Shown here piece by piece: positions 1 to 11,573 of a stretch of DNA of 64,000 nucleotides. The notes under the pieces are model-generated. The model worked only from the letters and a program-made list of their open reading frames with translations, made no database searches and was not told the origin of the DNA. This DNA is from Gnetum montanum. Taxonomy: Eukaryota; Streptophyta; Gnetopsida; Gnetales; Gnetaceae. Each line of letters starts with the position of its first letter. Positions within the stretch are counted from its first letter, which is position 1. Both the position numbers and the translations under genes were made by a program. The DNA lies in contig MNCI01022206.1 of assembly GCA_015680685.1 (NCBI GenBank), forward strand, positions 726,301 to 790,300, given 5' to 3'.

Positions 1-392
1 AAATAGTAAAAATATGAATGATGGTGTAAAACAAAAATTCAAAAAGAACTGAGGGCCTAAAATGGTTAGCATAGGTAGCCATCTCCCCCACAACTAAGTT
101 GGAAGAAGGAGATCTGAAATAGTGAGCAAGGTTGTCCATTAAGAGAGGTAGCATGTGTACTGGTTGTGCTAAGCACCTAGAAAGGTTTGGTTTGTTGCAC
201 ATTGACCAAAAGTTTCTGATCCGGGCTCTCAGGTTTATATATTGTCATAGCCCCTGAAGGAAAAGTTTCATAAATAATATAAAGTCCTTTCCACAGTGTT
301 TGAAATTTAGTACGTTGTGGAAGATCTATGGGATTCTAGTAGAGAACCTTATCTCTTGGCTGATATTTAACTTTTCTAATTCTTAGGTCATG

Positions 393-1330
393 TCATTGTT
401 TATTGAAGGCCTTATGCAATTCGTTAGATGACAGGGTGGCTAATTGGTTTTCATCTAGCAAGTTAAGGATTACTAACCATTGGTTTTGTGCTAGATCAAG
501 GTCAAGGTTGAGGTCACATGCTGTGGATAGTGTACAAAGCTTAGTTTGAATGGGAAGTGTTGATAATTTACCATACACTAACTCATAGGGAGAATAGCTT
601 GTAGGGAGTTTCCATGTGGAGTGATATGCCCGAAAAGCATCATTTAGTTTAGTGCTCCAGTCTCACCTAAACTTGCTAATGGTTCTTGTCAATATCTTCA
701 TAATCTCCCTATTGGTGACTTATGCCTGACCATTCGCTTGGGGTGGTATGGTGTAGTCAATTTATGCTCAACTCCTAAGCATTGCATTAATTTCTGAAAA
801 TTTACACATGTGAAGTATGTACCATTGTCTGAAATAAGTGCACGCAGCACACCAAACATATTTATGATTTGTTGTTGAACAAATCATGTAGCTGTAGATT
901 ATGTACAATGTTTAATAGTAGCTGCTTTGGCCCATTTTGTTAGGTAATCAATGACAACAATAATATAAGCTTTTCCATTGGACATTGGTGTAATCGGCCC
1001 AATAAAATCAATTCCCCAAATGTCGAAGGGTTATAACAGTTGAATCCATTGTTGTGGACCCTCCATTCTAGTAGTCATTCCCCCATCATGTTGATAGAGC
1101 TCACAAGATTGGACAAAATGATGGGCGTCCCAAAATAATGTAGGCCAATAATATCTTGCAAGTAGGATCTTGATGGCCATTCGCCTCCCAACATAATGAC
1201 CCCCACAAGGACTCTCATGAGTGTCTTTGAGAACTTACAATTGATCTATATTGGGAACACACCATTGAACCAAGCCATTGAGACATAATTTGTAAAGTTT
1301 CCCATTGATCTCCACAAAGTACTTGGCTTG
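393..1330 (-). pseudogene. integrase of element C (broken)
   Basis: DDE integrase that would insert the cDNA. On the minus strand [13 protein letters not shown] at about 1025-985 carries the first catalytic Asp and SDNGTYF at about 830-805 the second; TTPYHP follows near 755. The C-terminal part LSTLPIQTKLCTLSTACDL (about 565-505) is shared almost word for word with element A near 34900. In-frame stops (for example in the segment 905-880) break it. Confidence 0.88.
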
Positions 1331-1411
1331 GTGAAGAAATTGTTGTTTCTTCTTAAGGTTTAACTCTTGTGGTGTTTGTTGGGTGAGGAGATAGGTAATA
1401 ATGCTACTATA

Positions 1412-1845
1412 CTAGTTTGTCTCTCTGGGTGATTGATTATTCACTACACCAACAAAGAGGAATTCATCAGGGAAATGATCAAAAATTGAATACTCATCCT
1501 CTTTGTTGTCCCATCGCAATCGAGATAAATGATTAGCAACTACATTCTTGGTGTCCTTGCAATCAATCATTGTTAAATCAAACTCTTGTAAGATTACAAG
1601 CCATTGTATGATATTAGGGCTTACCATTGGCTTATTCATGAGGAACCAGATTACACTATGATCTGTATGTATATATACTTTATATCCCAATACATAGTGT
1701 CTGAAATTTTCTAGTGCAAACACTATAGCCATTAATTCTTTCTCTGTGGTAGTGTAGTTAAGTTGTGCACCAGCGATACTTCTACTTGCACAATGGATGT
1801 AATAAGGATGCTTCTGGTCATCTAACTATGTAATGACGGCTTCTA
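1412..1845 (-). pseudogene. RNase H domain of element C
   Basis: RNase H that would remove the RNA strand after minus-strand synthesis. An uninterrupted 106-residue stretch (1732-1412) reads VFALENFRHYVLGYKV, then HTDHS and WLVILQEFDLTM, then VVANHLSRL, the standard plant Ty3 RNase H series. The N-terminal part (about 1845-1740), LNYTTTEKE-like, is in the same frame behind the start Met counted here. This is the best preserved enzymatic piece of element C. Confidence 0.88.
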
Positions 1846-1849
1846 AAGC

Positions 1850-2780
1850 ATAGTTGGACATGTTAGTCATGATATGGAGTGGTTTGGACAAGTTAAGAGC
1901 TTGTAGAATGGGTGTTTCTACTAGCTTCTACTTTAGAGTTTGGAAAGCTAATTTGCATTCCCTTGTCCACTCAAAAGGTATGTCCTTTTTCATTAATTCC
2001 ATCAATGGTTTGGCAACCTTTGAAAAGTTCTCAATAAATCTCCTATAGTAGCCAGTATGTCTAAGGAATGACCGAATATCTTTGATAGTTTCTGGTTGAT
2101 GGGTAATTCCTTTGATAATTTTGATTTTCTCAGGGTCTACCTCTATCCCTATGTGTGAGATTTTGTGTCATAGTACTACACCTTCCTAGACCATCAAATG
2201 GCTTTTCTGCTAGTTAAGCCTCAAATTGGTTTCTACACATCTTTTTAACACTTGCTCCAACTGGTCCAAGGCTTGATCAAAGTTTGCTCCATAAGTGGAG
2301 AAGTTGTCCATAAATATCTCTACAACATTCCCTATTTTCTATTGGAATATTTTTAGAACTAGTCATTGAAATGTTGTAGGGGCATTGCACAAGCCAAACA
2401 ACATCTGTTTGTATGCAAACGTTCCCCAATAATTGGTGAATGTAGTCTTGGCCTGGTCTTCTGGGGCTATTTGTATTTGGTTATATCCTCTTTATCCATC
2501 TAGAAAACTGTAATAGCGATGCCCTGCAATGGTGTCTAATACTTGATCAACAAATGGCAATGGAAAGTGATCTTTCAATGTTGCCATATTTAGTAGCCTA
2601 AAATCTATGCACACCCTCCATTTGCCTCCCTTTTTAGGCACAATAACTAAGGGGCTAACTCATTCATTATCAGCAATGGGGTATATGAACCCAGCATTGA
2701 AAAGTTGTTTGATTTCTTCCTTAACTACTTACTTTAGCTTAGGGTTCAATTTCCTCTAAGGTTGTCTTCGAGGCTTCATG
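1850..2780 (-). pseudogene. reverse transcriptase domain of element C (broken)
   Basis: RNA-dependent DNA polymerase domain. Near 2770 the frame reads MKPRRQP, the usual opening of plant Ty3 RT. At about 2325-2290 lies the polymerase box as IFMDNFSTYG; families normally have FMDD here, so one catalytic Asp has become Asn (GAC to AAC). Stop codons such as TAG interrupt the frame. Element A keeps FMDD at the matching place. Confidence 0.85.
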
Positions 2781-3249
2781 GAGGGGCCAATGCAAATTTT
2801 ATGTTGGCATATCCTAGGATCTATTCTAGTTAATTCGGGATATGATCAAGCGAAGGCTTCCAACCATTTATTTATTACCTTTAGTAGTTCTTCTTTCTGT
2901 TGAGGAGCAAGCTTAGCATTGATAATTACCGATTTTCCATTTTTAAGGAACATGTATTCCATATCGGTGGGTAATGGTTTCAGCTCAAGGGGCTCCTACT
3001 TAAATTTCTTAGGGATTTCCAACTTTCCCTGGTTGATATTTTCAATGTTAAGACTTGGAAGTTGGTAGTGGACTTGCTCTAATGCCTCTATGCTATCGAT
3101 GTAAGCACAAGTCAAACCCTCAGTTGGTTCCATGCATATGAGTGAAATGCTTTCTTGATTAGCTATCAACCACTAAGTGTCTTCCTATCGTGTGGCTACT
3201 GCATATAGGCATCTTTGTATGTTAATCACTTGTGCACACTAATTGCATG

Positions 3250-3720
3250 TAGGAAATGATAAACTTTGCATAAATCATGACCTCTACATGTAATTACACC
3301 CTATTTCATTGTATGTGATGCACGGAACTTTCTTCTTCTCAATCTTTCTGAATGTATTTTCCTTTGATATTTCTAGGGAAAGATCACAGATTCCTAGGTG
3401 TGCATTGATGGTGCTTAGCCATGCTCTTCCCATTATGATTGGGAAGTCCCCCTTATAGTTGTTTACCTAAATCACTAGGAAGTCAGCTAGGTACAACCAC
3501 CCACAAACACTGATAACAATGTCTTTCACCAATCCCAATGGGACAGTGATGGGCTATTTGGCCAACTCTAGATGGATGTTGCTCTTTTTCAATGGAGGCA
3601 AGTTCTAGGCCTTGTACATTTCTTGAGAAATCAAGTTAACACTGAAATGTGAATCCAAAAGAGCCTTGCACAGCACATTTTCAGCAATTTGTAAGTAGAT
3701 CAGAGGACTCCCAGGATCAG
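3250..3720 (-). pseudogene. aspartic protease domain of element C (broken)
   Basis: Retroviral-type aspartic protease that would cleave Gag-Pol. The flap/C-terminal signature FPIIMGRAWL is read at about 3475-3420 (minus), and an active-site-like LLDSHFSVNLIS at about 3670-3635, where the usual DSG/DTG has become DSH. The same FPIIMGRAWL motif occurs in element A at about 37800. The altered catalytic triad and flanking stops make it inactive. Confidence 0.75.
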
Positions 3721-3749
3721 ATAATTTCTTGGGAAGGTGGCCAGGTTTG

Positions 3750-6310
3750 ATCTAATCAATGACAGCATGTGTTAGCATGACCATATGCATTGAGTGTGGT
3801 GATTGGGTTGAAGGGGGCTCCAAAATTTTGATTGATACTAAGGTATCTAAGGAATCAGCCGCTTGTGATTGCAAGGGCTTGGTTGAACTATTGGTTCTAA
3901 AGAAATGTCTTTTCTTCATGTGGTTGTTGGAACCAATAATAGGTTGAGAATTAACAACCCTCGTGGTGTTACGTTGTTGTGGTTGGGTAGGGATTTCACC
4001 TTGCATCATAGGAGCAGTTTGTAGTGGGGCTATTGGTGGAAGAGATGCGGCCGGATGAGAAGGATGATATGCTTGTACAATATCGCCTCTAGAAGAAGGA
4101 GTTCCATTATACTCATGGGCTTAGTAGTAAGGTTGAGGAGTGAGGTGACTAGTAGAGTCATGTGGGGAGATTGGATGCTACATGTAATATCCATATAGGT
4201 TAGGTTACCAGTAACAATATTGTTGCCTTGGTGGTGGCATTCCCCATGATTGTGGGTGCTTCCACTATTGATATTGCTCAATTGATTGTGGTGGAGTTCC
4301 ACTAGGTTAATATGTTAAGGGTTGGTGGAACTACCTTGGCTTACCTTGAGAATAAGATAACCTTTGGGATGTTTACCTTTTGTTTAATTGTGGGTTGAGT
4401 GCATACATTTCAAACTCCTGCAAATGTGAGATTATAGGGCAACATCCCTTAGGATGGTCATATTAACATATCTCACATCCACTATCATTATCTATTTCAG
4501 AATCCACAACCTCTTTAATGATAGCAAGTTTACCCTTACCCTTGCTATGTGCATGTTCAGCCTCTTTATTTTTACTTTTCTTACTACCTTGCTCTCTAGA
4601 CTCCTCTACTATTTTAAGAATAGATTGAAATCTATTGTCTAGGGAATTCCACATTTGGTCTACATTTGCCAAAACTTTTGATGTCGTCTTTTGGATAAGC
4701 AATGTTTTCCTATTCACCATCTCTTCTAGTGGTGACTCTTCTTCATCCTCAGAAAGTCTTACTTCCCTCTTCTAAAGGGAATGATCTCAGTTATACTCTT
4801 CTGCACTTTCTCTCTTTCGTAGCTCACCTTCTTCCTTAGCAACTTGCTCCAATGGTCTTTGAATTTGATGGGACCTAAGCTTGGATAGTCTCCCTGGGTC
4901 ATAAGTCCCAAGGGTTCTTCTTGTTTCATGCCTAAGCCCATCCACGAGATGGCGCAGTTGATCCCTTTGCAAATAACCATGGCTAGGACAATTATGTAAT
5001 AGTGCATAGAATCATCCTATGGTAGCATCTAAGGGTTCATTTCCTCCTTGTTTCTAGCCTTGGATTTGCTTTCGTAAGTTAGACACTCGGGAGTATGTTT
5101 AATACTTATCGTTGAATAATTCTAACATAGTACTCCATCTATGAATAGATTCCAGTTCTAAGGACTGGTACCAGCTTTCCACTTCTATAACTAGTGTCTA
5201 TGGGAACAACTTAAGTTTTTGCCATTCATTCTCTATGTTTTGTAAGGCACATGTGTCATGGAATGCTTGTAAATGATTCTAAGGATCAGAGTTGTATCCT
5301 TCTTCAAATCGTGGGATATTGTTCATATCTAATCTCTTGATCCTACTATCTTTCTAGTGCCTTGTTGGAATTCTAGCAGCCTCAGTTATGTCTAACATAC
5401 TTTGAGTAGTGAGTAGGGGTTCATTGTGATCATCTCATCCATGGAGTCTATGATGCCTATGTTGTTCCCTACTCTCCCTTCTTCTATGTCATGACTCTCT
5501 AGAGTGCCCTTGTCCCCTTTCCTGGTTGTTTCATCTATGACTTTTGATTTGCCTACCTTTATCCCCATGGTCTTTTTCTTCATGACCATGTCTGAATATT
5601 GAAGGAGAGGGTGAAGGAGATGATGAAGGTGAATAAGAAGAAGAACCATCACCATGACGGTGTCTGCTACCTTCTCTTCTGTGGTCTCGGTCCCAATCGT
5701 GTTTGTGATCAGAATATCCACCTTTATCATGAGTTCATGTCCCTTTTTCAGATCCTTTGTGCCCATGGGTATCAGAACCTGGGTTATGAATAGTGGAATG
5801 AAGGTCCTGATACACAACCCCTTGGCCAAAGTCAAGGGGAAGAACATCATTTTGTGGGCAACTACCTAAGGTAGGTTCACCATCCTCATTTTTGCTTAAG
5901 ACATGTGGGGCATCCTAGGACCACTTACCCTTCAAAGACTTATGATGTCTCTCCTGTTGCAAGTCCCTTTGATGTTGTGCCTCTGTGGGATGATATCCTC
6001 TCGAGTCATGGTCTTGCATAATGTATTCTGTGTGTAAGTGCGGCATGCCAATTTGTGTGAGAGCATGAAGAAGCATGCTCGAGACTAAATGATCGGGAGG
6101 TAACACTATGTTACCTTCTAAGTCTCGCTAATGCAGTTGTTCATCTTGATGGAAGATAAAGGTGAAGTCTAATATATACTGATTAGGATGAATATACATC
6201 ACTCGAACTTGTTGAGGGATGGGCAGATCAATGTCATGTGTATTACGCCACCGACTATTTCCTATTTCAAACCTAGGTGGTGAGGCGCTTTCATACAAAG
6301 AAGGAGACAT
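3750..6310 (-). pseudogene. gag of element C (broken)
   Basis: Structural Gag polyprotein region that would form the cytoplasmic retrotransposon particle. A start Met at 6310 opens a frame beginning MSPSLYESASPPRF, 117 bases inside the primer site, and the same position and sense hold in elements A and B. The middle carries the plant gag core: WRSYE-type residues around 5130, then a conserved stretch around 4900-5000 with the DQLRHLVDGL-like motif that elements A and D also have. It is followed by a charged segment and a proline/glutamine-rich tail near 3950-4300. Several frame changes and stops split it into pieces of at most about 150 residues. Identity as gag rests on position and on similarity to the better preserved gag of element D. 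Confidence 0.8.
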
Positions 6311-6426
6311 ACTTGTTTATTTAGTGTGCAATGTACTCTTGTTTATTATTTTCTCAATCGACCCTAAGGATTCGTTCCAATGATGTGAATGATTTCCTAA
6401 GTTCTAATTAGCGCACAAACAACTAA

Positions 6427-6445
6427 GTCCCCGGCAATGGCGCCA
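6427..6445 (-). other. primer binding site of element C (tRNA-Asp type)
   Basis: On the plus strand GTCCCCGGCAATGGCGCCA ends one base before the LTR. This matches the 3' end of plant tRNA-Asp including CCA, apart from one likely mismatch, and is the primer commonly used by Athila-type elements. It fixes the inner edge of the 5' LTR. Confidence 0.85.
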
Positions 6446-6446
6446 A

Positions 6447-7432
6447 TGATGAGCAGCAAGGTACCCCCTACGCTCAACCATATGAATATGAGTGTTTCAC
6501 ACAAAATCCAGTCGAATTCCAAGGACTAAGTGCTTATGCACCCTTGTGGAACAAGGATGGCTTGGTTGATCGTTGTCTTCCCAAGCTTACATGTATGTAA
6601 CAATTGTATGGTTAAGTAAGCTTGAGGCATATGATTTTTATAGCTTTTATGTTTTTATGTCCTGCACGAGTAGGGAAGGAGAGAGGTAACTAAGTAACTA
6701 ATTTAACTTAACTACTCATTAACTAAGTTCTAACTAATCCTAACACTAGCATCCATTCCCACTTGTCGTACACATTCTGAACCAGTGCAACACTATTGGG
6801 ATTACCAAACGCTAATCGTTACTAGGTTACCAAGTGTTACATGCATGCTCAAAGTGGTCGTGCTTGTGTAATTTAACGATTTGCTTAATTGATCAAAATG
6901 AATTATTTTGCTAATAACAGAAATGTAAAGTGCATAAAATAAAATGAAATAAAATAAATGCATAAGAAAATAAAATAAAAGAAATGCGTAAGAAAACAAA
7001 TTTCAAGTGCTGCAAGGATGAATCAAAGAGCTTGTCTTTACTACCATACACAAGGTGTGCTCAGGTACACATTGCTCGAATAAAGATCTATCTACACTTA
7101 GACCTCCTGCTGTGGGCACTTGGAAAATACTCTAACTTTCAAATAGACTACAAGAGTTTCACTACTTTACTACTAAAAGACTTCTTTTTCAGTTGTGCAC
7201 CTGGGCACTGTATTTATAGGCTTGGGAGAAACTACTCTAATAATTAAAGTAACTACTCTAATAATTAGAATAACTACTAGAGTAACTGCTAGAGTAACCA
7301 CTCTAATAATTAGAGTAACCGCTAGAGTAGCTACTCTAATAATTAGAATAACTACTAGAGTAACCGCTAGAGTAACGACTCTAATAATTAGAATAATTGC
7401 TAGAGTAATTGTTAGAGGAACCGCTCTCATCA
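6447..7432 (-). repeat. 5' LTR of element C
   Basis: Bounded by TGATGAGCAGC on the left and CTCTCATCA on the right, the inverted TGATGA...TCATCA ends shared by all LTRs of this family in the window. The TATA region reads CCTATAAATACA on the minus strand near 7220-7209. At 986 bases it is the longest of the set, because the stretch between its outer end and the TATA box is expanded by a repeat array at 7235-7425. Confidence 0.88.
7235..7425. repeat. palindrome-rich short tandem array in LTR of C
   Basis: The word CTCTAATAATTA starts at 7235, 7256, 7301, 7334 and 7379, with spacings of 21, 45, 33 and 45 bases. Linkers are built from ACTAGAGTAAC-like 12-mers. CTCTAATAATTAGAG is self-complementary. 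Reading frames of 86 and 99 codons on either strand here come from this low complexity and are not genes. Confidence 0.85.
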
Positions 7433-8715
7433 AGTATATATCTAGTAAATACTATTATTTGTTCATATTTACAATAGATAATCACGTTTCTTAAGTTTTC
7501 TTTGTTACATTTTATAGGTTTAAAGTATCAACAATGTTAATTCTAAGCTTTGAGGAATGTATGAATAGATGTAAATTCAATACCAAAAGTTTATACTTGA
7601 ATTTATTGTAATAGTTAATAATATAAATGTAATGCCCATTGAATAAGAATTTTTAATGATTCTTTTTTCCTATGAAAAATGTGATTTTCAAAAAGTTATG
7701 ATACCTTTAAATAAGTTTAAATTCCAACCTTGCCTCCTATTCAACACTCCCCTTCATCACCTACTTTTAACCATGACTACACTCCCTCTCTAGCATCCCC
7801 AAGTCCAAAAAAACTATTACCTAACTTTCATATGTCTGCTTTCAAACACTCTATTACCTAGATCTAAATGTGACCACATGCCTTGTCAACTATTCCCAAG
7901 TTGCCAAAAGCTATAGTCTAACTCTCACATTTCTGCTTTAAATACCCTATTAACCCCATCATGACATTATCCATACTAAAGCTTCTAAATGCCTCTGCAC
8001 TAACATTTGTTTGAGGCTATGAGTTTTTCATGGCTCTAAAGGACCTTTGAGTCCTAACAACCTATTGATCCTAGAGACAGCATTAGAAGCAATACCTTCT
8101 CAAATGGTCAAATGGTTGTGCTCTTACATCTAGTGTTTAAAATAGTGGTGACTAGTCACTACCTTTATTTTTGGTTGACTTAACTCAATTTTAAAAATAA
8201 TTTTTATATATAAACTATTTCCTTAACAATATAATAAGCATCAAAAACAACCTTAATAATAAGAAAATAAGTAAGACATATTAAAAATTAATAAAATAAA
8301 TAATATTTAAATGATATTTTATATTAAAATAAATAATAAGTATTTTAAATCTACTAACTTGATCCCAACAATTCGTTGACTAACCAACATAGCTCTTAAC
8401 AATTTGACTAACTTACTTTGTCAACACAACTAATTTCTTTTCTTATTTTGAACATTTCTTATGTCCCAATCATCTTCTGCACTACCACCAGTATAGTAAT
8501 ATGCAACTTGCCCCCTTTTAAAGTAGGCTTTCAACCTTGGATAGCTCTTAACTAATAATGAGTAGGATTTAAACCTTTGGCCAATCATGTTTTTAAAATT
8601 AAAAATGTTGCAAAGTTAAGTTATTTGACAGTTTATAGTCTATACTCAATCTCTTTGAATTTTCCTTTAACCCGACTTTAAAAGGTTATATTGGTAACCT
8701 AAGGTAAAGAATGGT
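7433..8715. other. AT-rich intergenic stretch, no gene seen
   Basis: I find no long reading frame, RNA gene or recognisable repeat here. The sequence is AT-rich with short T and A runs. Confidence 0.6.
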
Positions 8716-9090
8716 ATGATGAGAGTTTTACTACTTAATAAATGGAATATATTAGAATACAAAGACTTTAGAAAAATTCTAAGGAAAAAAATATTTCACA
8801 AAGAGAATTTCAAGAGAGTACTTAACTCAAAAATAAACTATTTTATAATCATTAATTATCATTATTCAAGGATTGAAATAAGTATATTGCTTAAAATTCT
8901 TTGTAACCAAAAGGTATATGAAATCTATAACCATTAAAGATGAACACCATAGTTTTTTACAAAATCATATGTTGAAGCACATAAAACATAAGGGAAATAT
9001 TATATGTACCAATTACATTGATTTATTTTTATTTTAAATATTATAGTTAATAATTATCTTAAACCATATTTTCAAAATTTATAACATGTA
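8716..9090 (+). repeat. AT-rich dispersed repeat, copy 1
   Basis: Shares ordered, diverged blocks with two other places: the ends flanking element A (31480-31534 and 48875-49330) and 49350-49500. Matching words include ACTTAATAAAT.GAATAT, TTGAAATAAGTA and GCA.AT.AAACAT. No coding potential is evident. Nature unknown; possibly an old non-autonomous element. Confidence 0.5.
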
Positions 9091-9351
9091 CATTTAAGTT
9101 TCGGTGTAAGTAACTATACTCCATTTTGGACGGTTCTTAGCCCAATCCGGCTTCAAGCTCGTAAACGAATCTAAACGCAAATAGGCATCTTGTGGAAATT
9201 GATAGATAGCTCACAGACCAGAATGTACTCTTGGTCCGAAAATTGCCAACAATACAGCTCAGTAAGGATCAAACAGTTAGACTCAATCATAGGAGCATCA
9301 ATTTATATATATGTATCTATCCTCGTCCTGGAAGGAAGAAAATAACCGTCT

Positions 9352-10349
9352 AGTCAAAGAGAGAACCTTTTTCTGTCTTTGAACAAGAACGGATAAGTGT
9401 GAACTCTAACTTGGACTGGTCGTAATATGTGTGCCGTAAAGAAAGGGCGGAAGTCTGACTGGTCAAAAAAGTATCGACCACTGAATGTGGGTAGGCACGA
9501 AAACAAGATCCAAATATTTTGTCCGCGCCACTGCACCGATGATTTGCGTCCATCAATGATCTTCAGCATTCAAACCTTTCTTTTATCATGTATGACGTTC
9601 CTCTGCAAACGTCTGCATGGGCGACGAATTTTCTTTTAAAGTCACATCACTGCTTTTTGCTTGGAAAGAACCATTAGGAACCTGATTCATAGTGAATAAA
9701 TTACTTTTGATCTGGAAAGAGCCATCCGCAGCCTGCTTCACCGTGAATAAGTTACTTTTGGTTGAACCAACTCCACAATGTGTAAACTGGAAAAAAGATG
9801 CCATATGGATTTTAAATTTTAAATTTTAAAATTTATTTACAACTTTTCCTATCATCTTGAATGGTATGGTTTTTTACTACCCTTAGAGGTTTGTTTTTTG
9901 GAGTAGTAAGACCCGGGTTCAAACCTGGGCATAGCTACCGTAAAGATTGTAGACTTTGACTCATTAACTCACCCTACAAAGACCCCATCTTAGTTGAAGA
10001 TATCTTTTGTAAGAAAAAAAAATTTAAATCTTCTTTTCTTTTGGGTGATTTTGGTGTAACAGTGATATAGCACCCTTTCGTTATAACTTTGTTACTTGAT
10101 TTTGCGTCAAAGATGCCCAAACCATAGCCATTTTTAATGTTTACCCAAAAAATATCTGGAATTCCAAACACAAATGCTTTTAGTCACAATACTAGTCAAG
10201 CAGCCTCCGGAAAGACTGGTTAATGAAACTTTATTGTCCGAACACCAGAAAACAAAACGAACAGCGACAGCGAAATTGACGCTTGGCAAGGGCGGAAAAG
10301 TTTTCTTGAATTGTCTTCTCCCCTTATAATTACGGCAAAGACCAGTCAA
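9352..10349. promoter_or_regulatory. W-box-like sites upstream of WRKY-1
   Basis: TTGAC(C/T) cores occur on either strand at 9352-9357, 9461-9466, 9956-9961, 10194-10199 and 10344-10349, all within 1.1 kb before the start codon. WRKY genes often carry such sites and are cross-regulated by WRKY proteins. Function here is inference. The 9956 site lies inside the SINE-like unit. Confidence 0.4.
9845..10023 (+). mobile_element. probable tRNA-derived SINE upstream of WRKY-1
   Basis: GGGTTCAAACCTGGG at 9914-9928 fits the RNA polymerase III B box (GGTTCAAACC). An A-box-like stretch lies about 30-40 bases upstream but is weak. The unit ends in AAGAAAAAAAAA near 10012-10023, a plausible A-rich tail. 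It cannot fold as an intact tRNA gene. Family and exact 5' end are not determined. Confidence 0.4.
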
Positions 10350-10449
10350 TGGTCTGAGTCTTTTCTAGGAAGTTTCGGCTGAGATTCCAAAGTGAGCATA
10401 AAATGCTACAGCATGTTCTCGAGTCTCCATTCTGCGACTGCCTCTAGGC

Positions 10450-11573
10450 ATGGACGATCTGCGGAGAGGATTCCTGTGTGACGCTTATCACGCAACAACC
10501 GCTGGCAGCAGCTGTAACGATAACGGTGTCGATCAACGGTGCACGAAGATGTTCAGCCTTAGCCATGAAAATGATCTCAGCAACGAGCAGCAGCAGAAAC
10601 AGTCTACCGTCTTTAATATTAAAGATCATCCTGAACAGGAGGAAATCACAAAAGATTCTGGGCCTTTGAAGCAGTCCGAAACTGTCCCTTTGTACGAATA
10701 AGATCCCTTCTCTTTCATTCTTACAAGATTGTGGAATTTTAGTTTACTTATATGGGTACAAATTTGGTTAATTTGTTAATGTTACAGTTACGCATTTAGC
10801 ATACTAGAGATAGGCTGGATACGTAATTCAGCATCTATCTAAGTGTTTTATAAATGGATAACATGCATATTTCGTAATATAATAAAATTTGAGTTTTCTG
10901 TTTCAAGGGAAGCTGCTCCGAATAAGAAAAGAAGGATAAACAAAGGAAGAAGGGAACCCAAGTTCGTGTTCAAGACCAGATCTGAGAAGGATGTCATGGA
11001 GGACGGCTACAAATGGCGAAAGTACGGCAAAAAACCAGTCAAGAGCAGCCCATACCCTAGGTAATTAAGGCTCTTCGCTTAATTCCTTCTTGTTTGTTTA
11101 CTTGCAACGTTAAGATTCGTGTGAGTCTGAGAGTGAAATTTTTACCTCCATAAGGGGACCATTGCCTCTTAAACAATTAGGGAGAGCGAAACAAAACAGA
11201 GTATACCCTCTAGTAATCAGGCTGATTGTTTAGATCTTCTGATATTCTTATAAAGTAGTTTTAATTTTATTCAATCTTACATTTGACATGGCTAAGGAGA
11301 TTTAACTTCCAGTTTTACTTAAAGAATCCAATTTCACACTTCACACTTCTCTGCTTACCGACATTCATCGCGTTATAGCGTCATTTTATGACTGATCGAA
11401 CATGCCTATGCAGAAACTACTACAAGTGCTTAAACACCAACTGCACAGTAAGGAAGAGGATAGAAAGAGATCCTACGGATGGCGACATCGTCATAACGAC
11501 TTATGAAGGCACCCACAACCATGAACGCCCTTGTGTCGTATATTACTATGTTACCAGTGAAGAGTTATCTTAA
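10450..11573 (+). CDS. WRKY-1: group IIc WRKY transcription factor with WRKYGKK core
   Basis: Nuclear DNA-binding regulator. Exons 10450-10691, 10908-11060 and 11414-11573 give 184 residues; all borders are GT-AG and both introns are phase 2. The second intron falls in the codon for Arg-132 after PYP, the classic WRKY intron position. A basic stretch (about 87-96, KKRRINKGRR) may be the nuclear signal. The WRKY domain runs from about 100 to 170: core WRKYGKK at 117-123 instead of WRKYGQK, zinc ligands Cys-137, Cys-142, His-166 and His-168 (C-X4-C-X23-H-X-H). The tail VVYYYVTSEELS is short. Size and core match the WRKY50/51 type of group IIc, whose tobacco relative with the same core binds a WK box rather than the W box. 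Start is the first ATG in frame; no stops, so probably functional. Splicing is predicted, not shown. Confidence 0.88.

Larger units (their letters stand above)
1..7432 (-). mobile_element. Ty3/gypsy LTR retrotransposon C, 3' LTR cut off by the window edge
   Basis: Read on the minus strand the order is 5' LTR (7432-6447), primer site, gag, protease, reverse transcriptase, RNase H, integrase, which is the Ty3/gypsy order. The RNase H and integrase motifs and the tRNA-Asp-like primer site resemble the non-chromovirus Athila/Tat side of plant Ty3 elements; lineage assignment is inference. Every domain carries frameshifts or stops, so the copy is dead. The 3' non-coding part and the 3' LTR lie left of base 1. 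The outer edge of the 5' LTR is followed by AGTAT, the candidate target duplication, which cannot be tested here. Confidence 0.9.

Noticed and set aside
7235-7425. Spaced repeats as a CRISPR-like array
   Set aside because: Spacers are themselves repetitive, the repeat is a palindromic AT word, and the genome is plant nuclear.
7173-7494. Reading frames of 86 and 99 codons on both strands
   Set aside because: They are translations of the CTCTAATAATTAG array (repeating I-I-R-V-T); frames open on both strands through a short repeat are expected by chance.
9905-9990. A tRNA gene
   Set aside because: Only the B box fits; no acceptor stem or anticodon arm can be formed, so a SINE remnant is the better reading.
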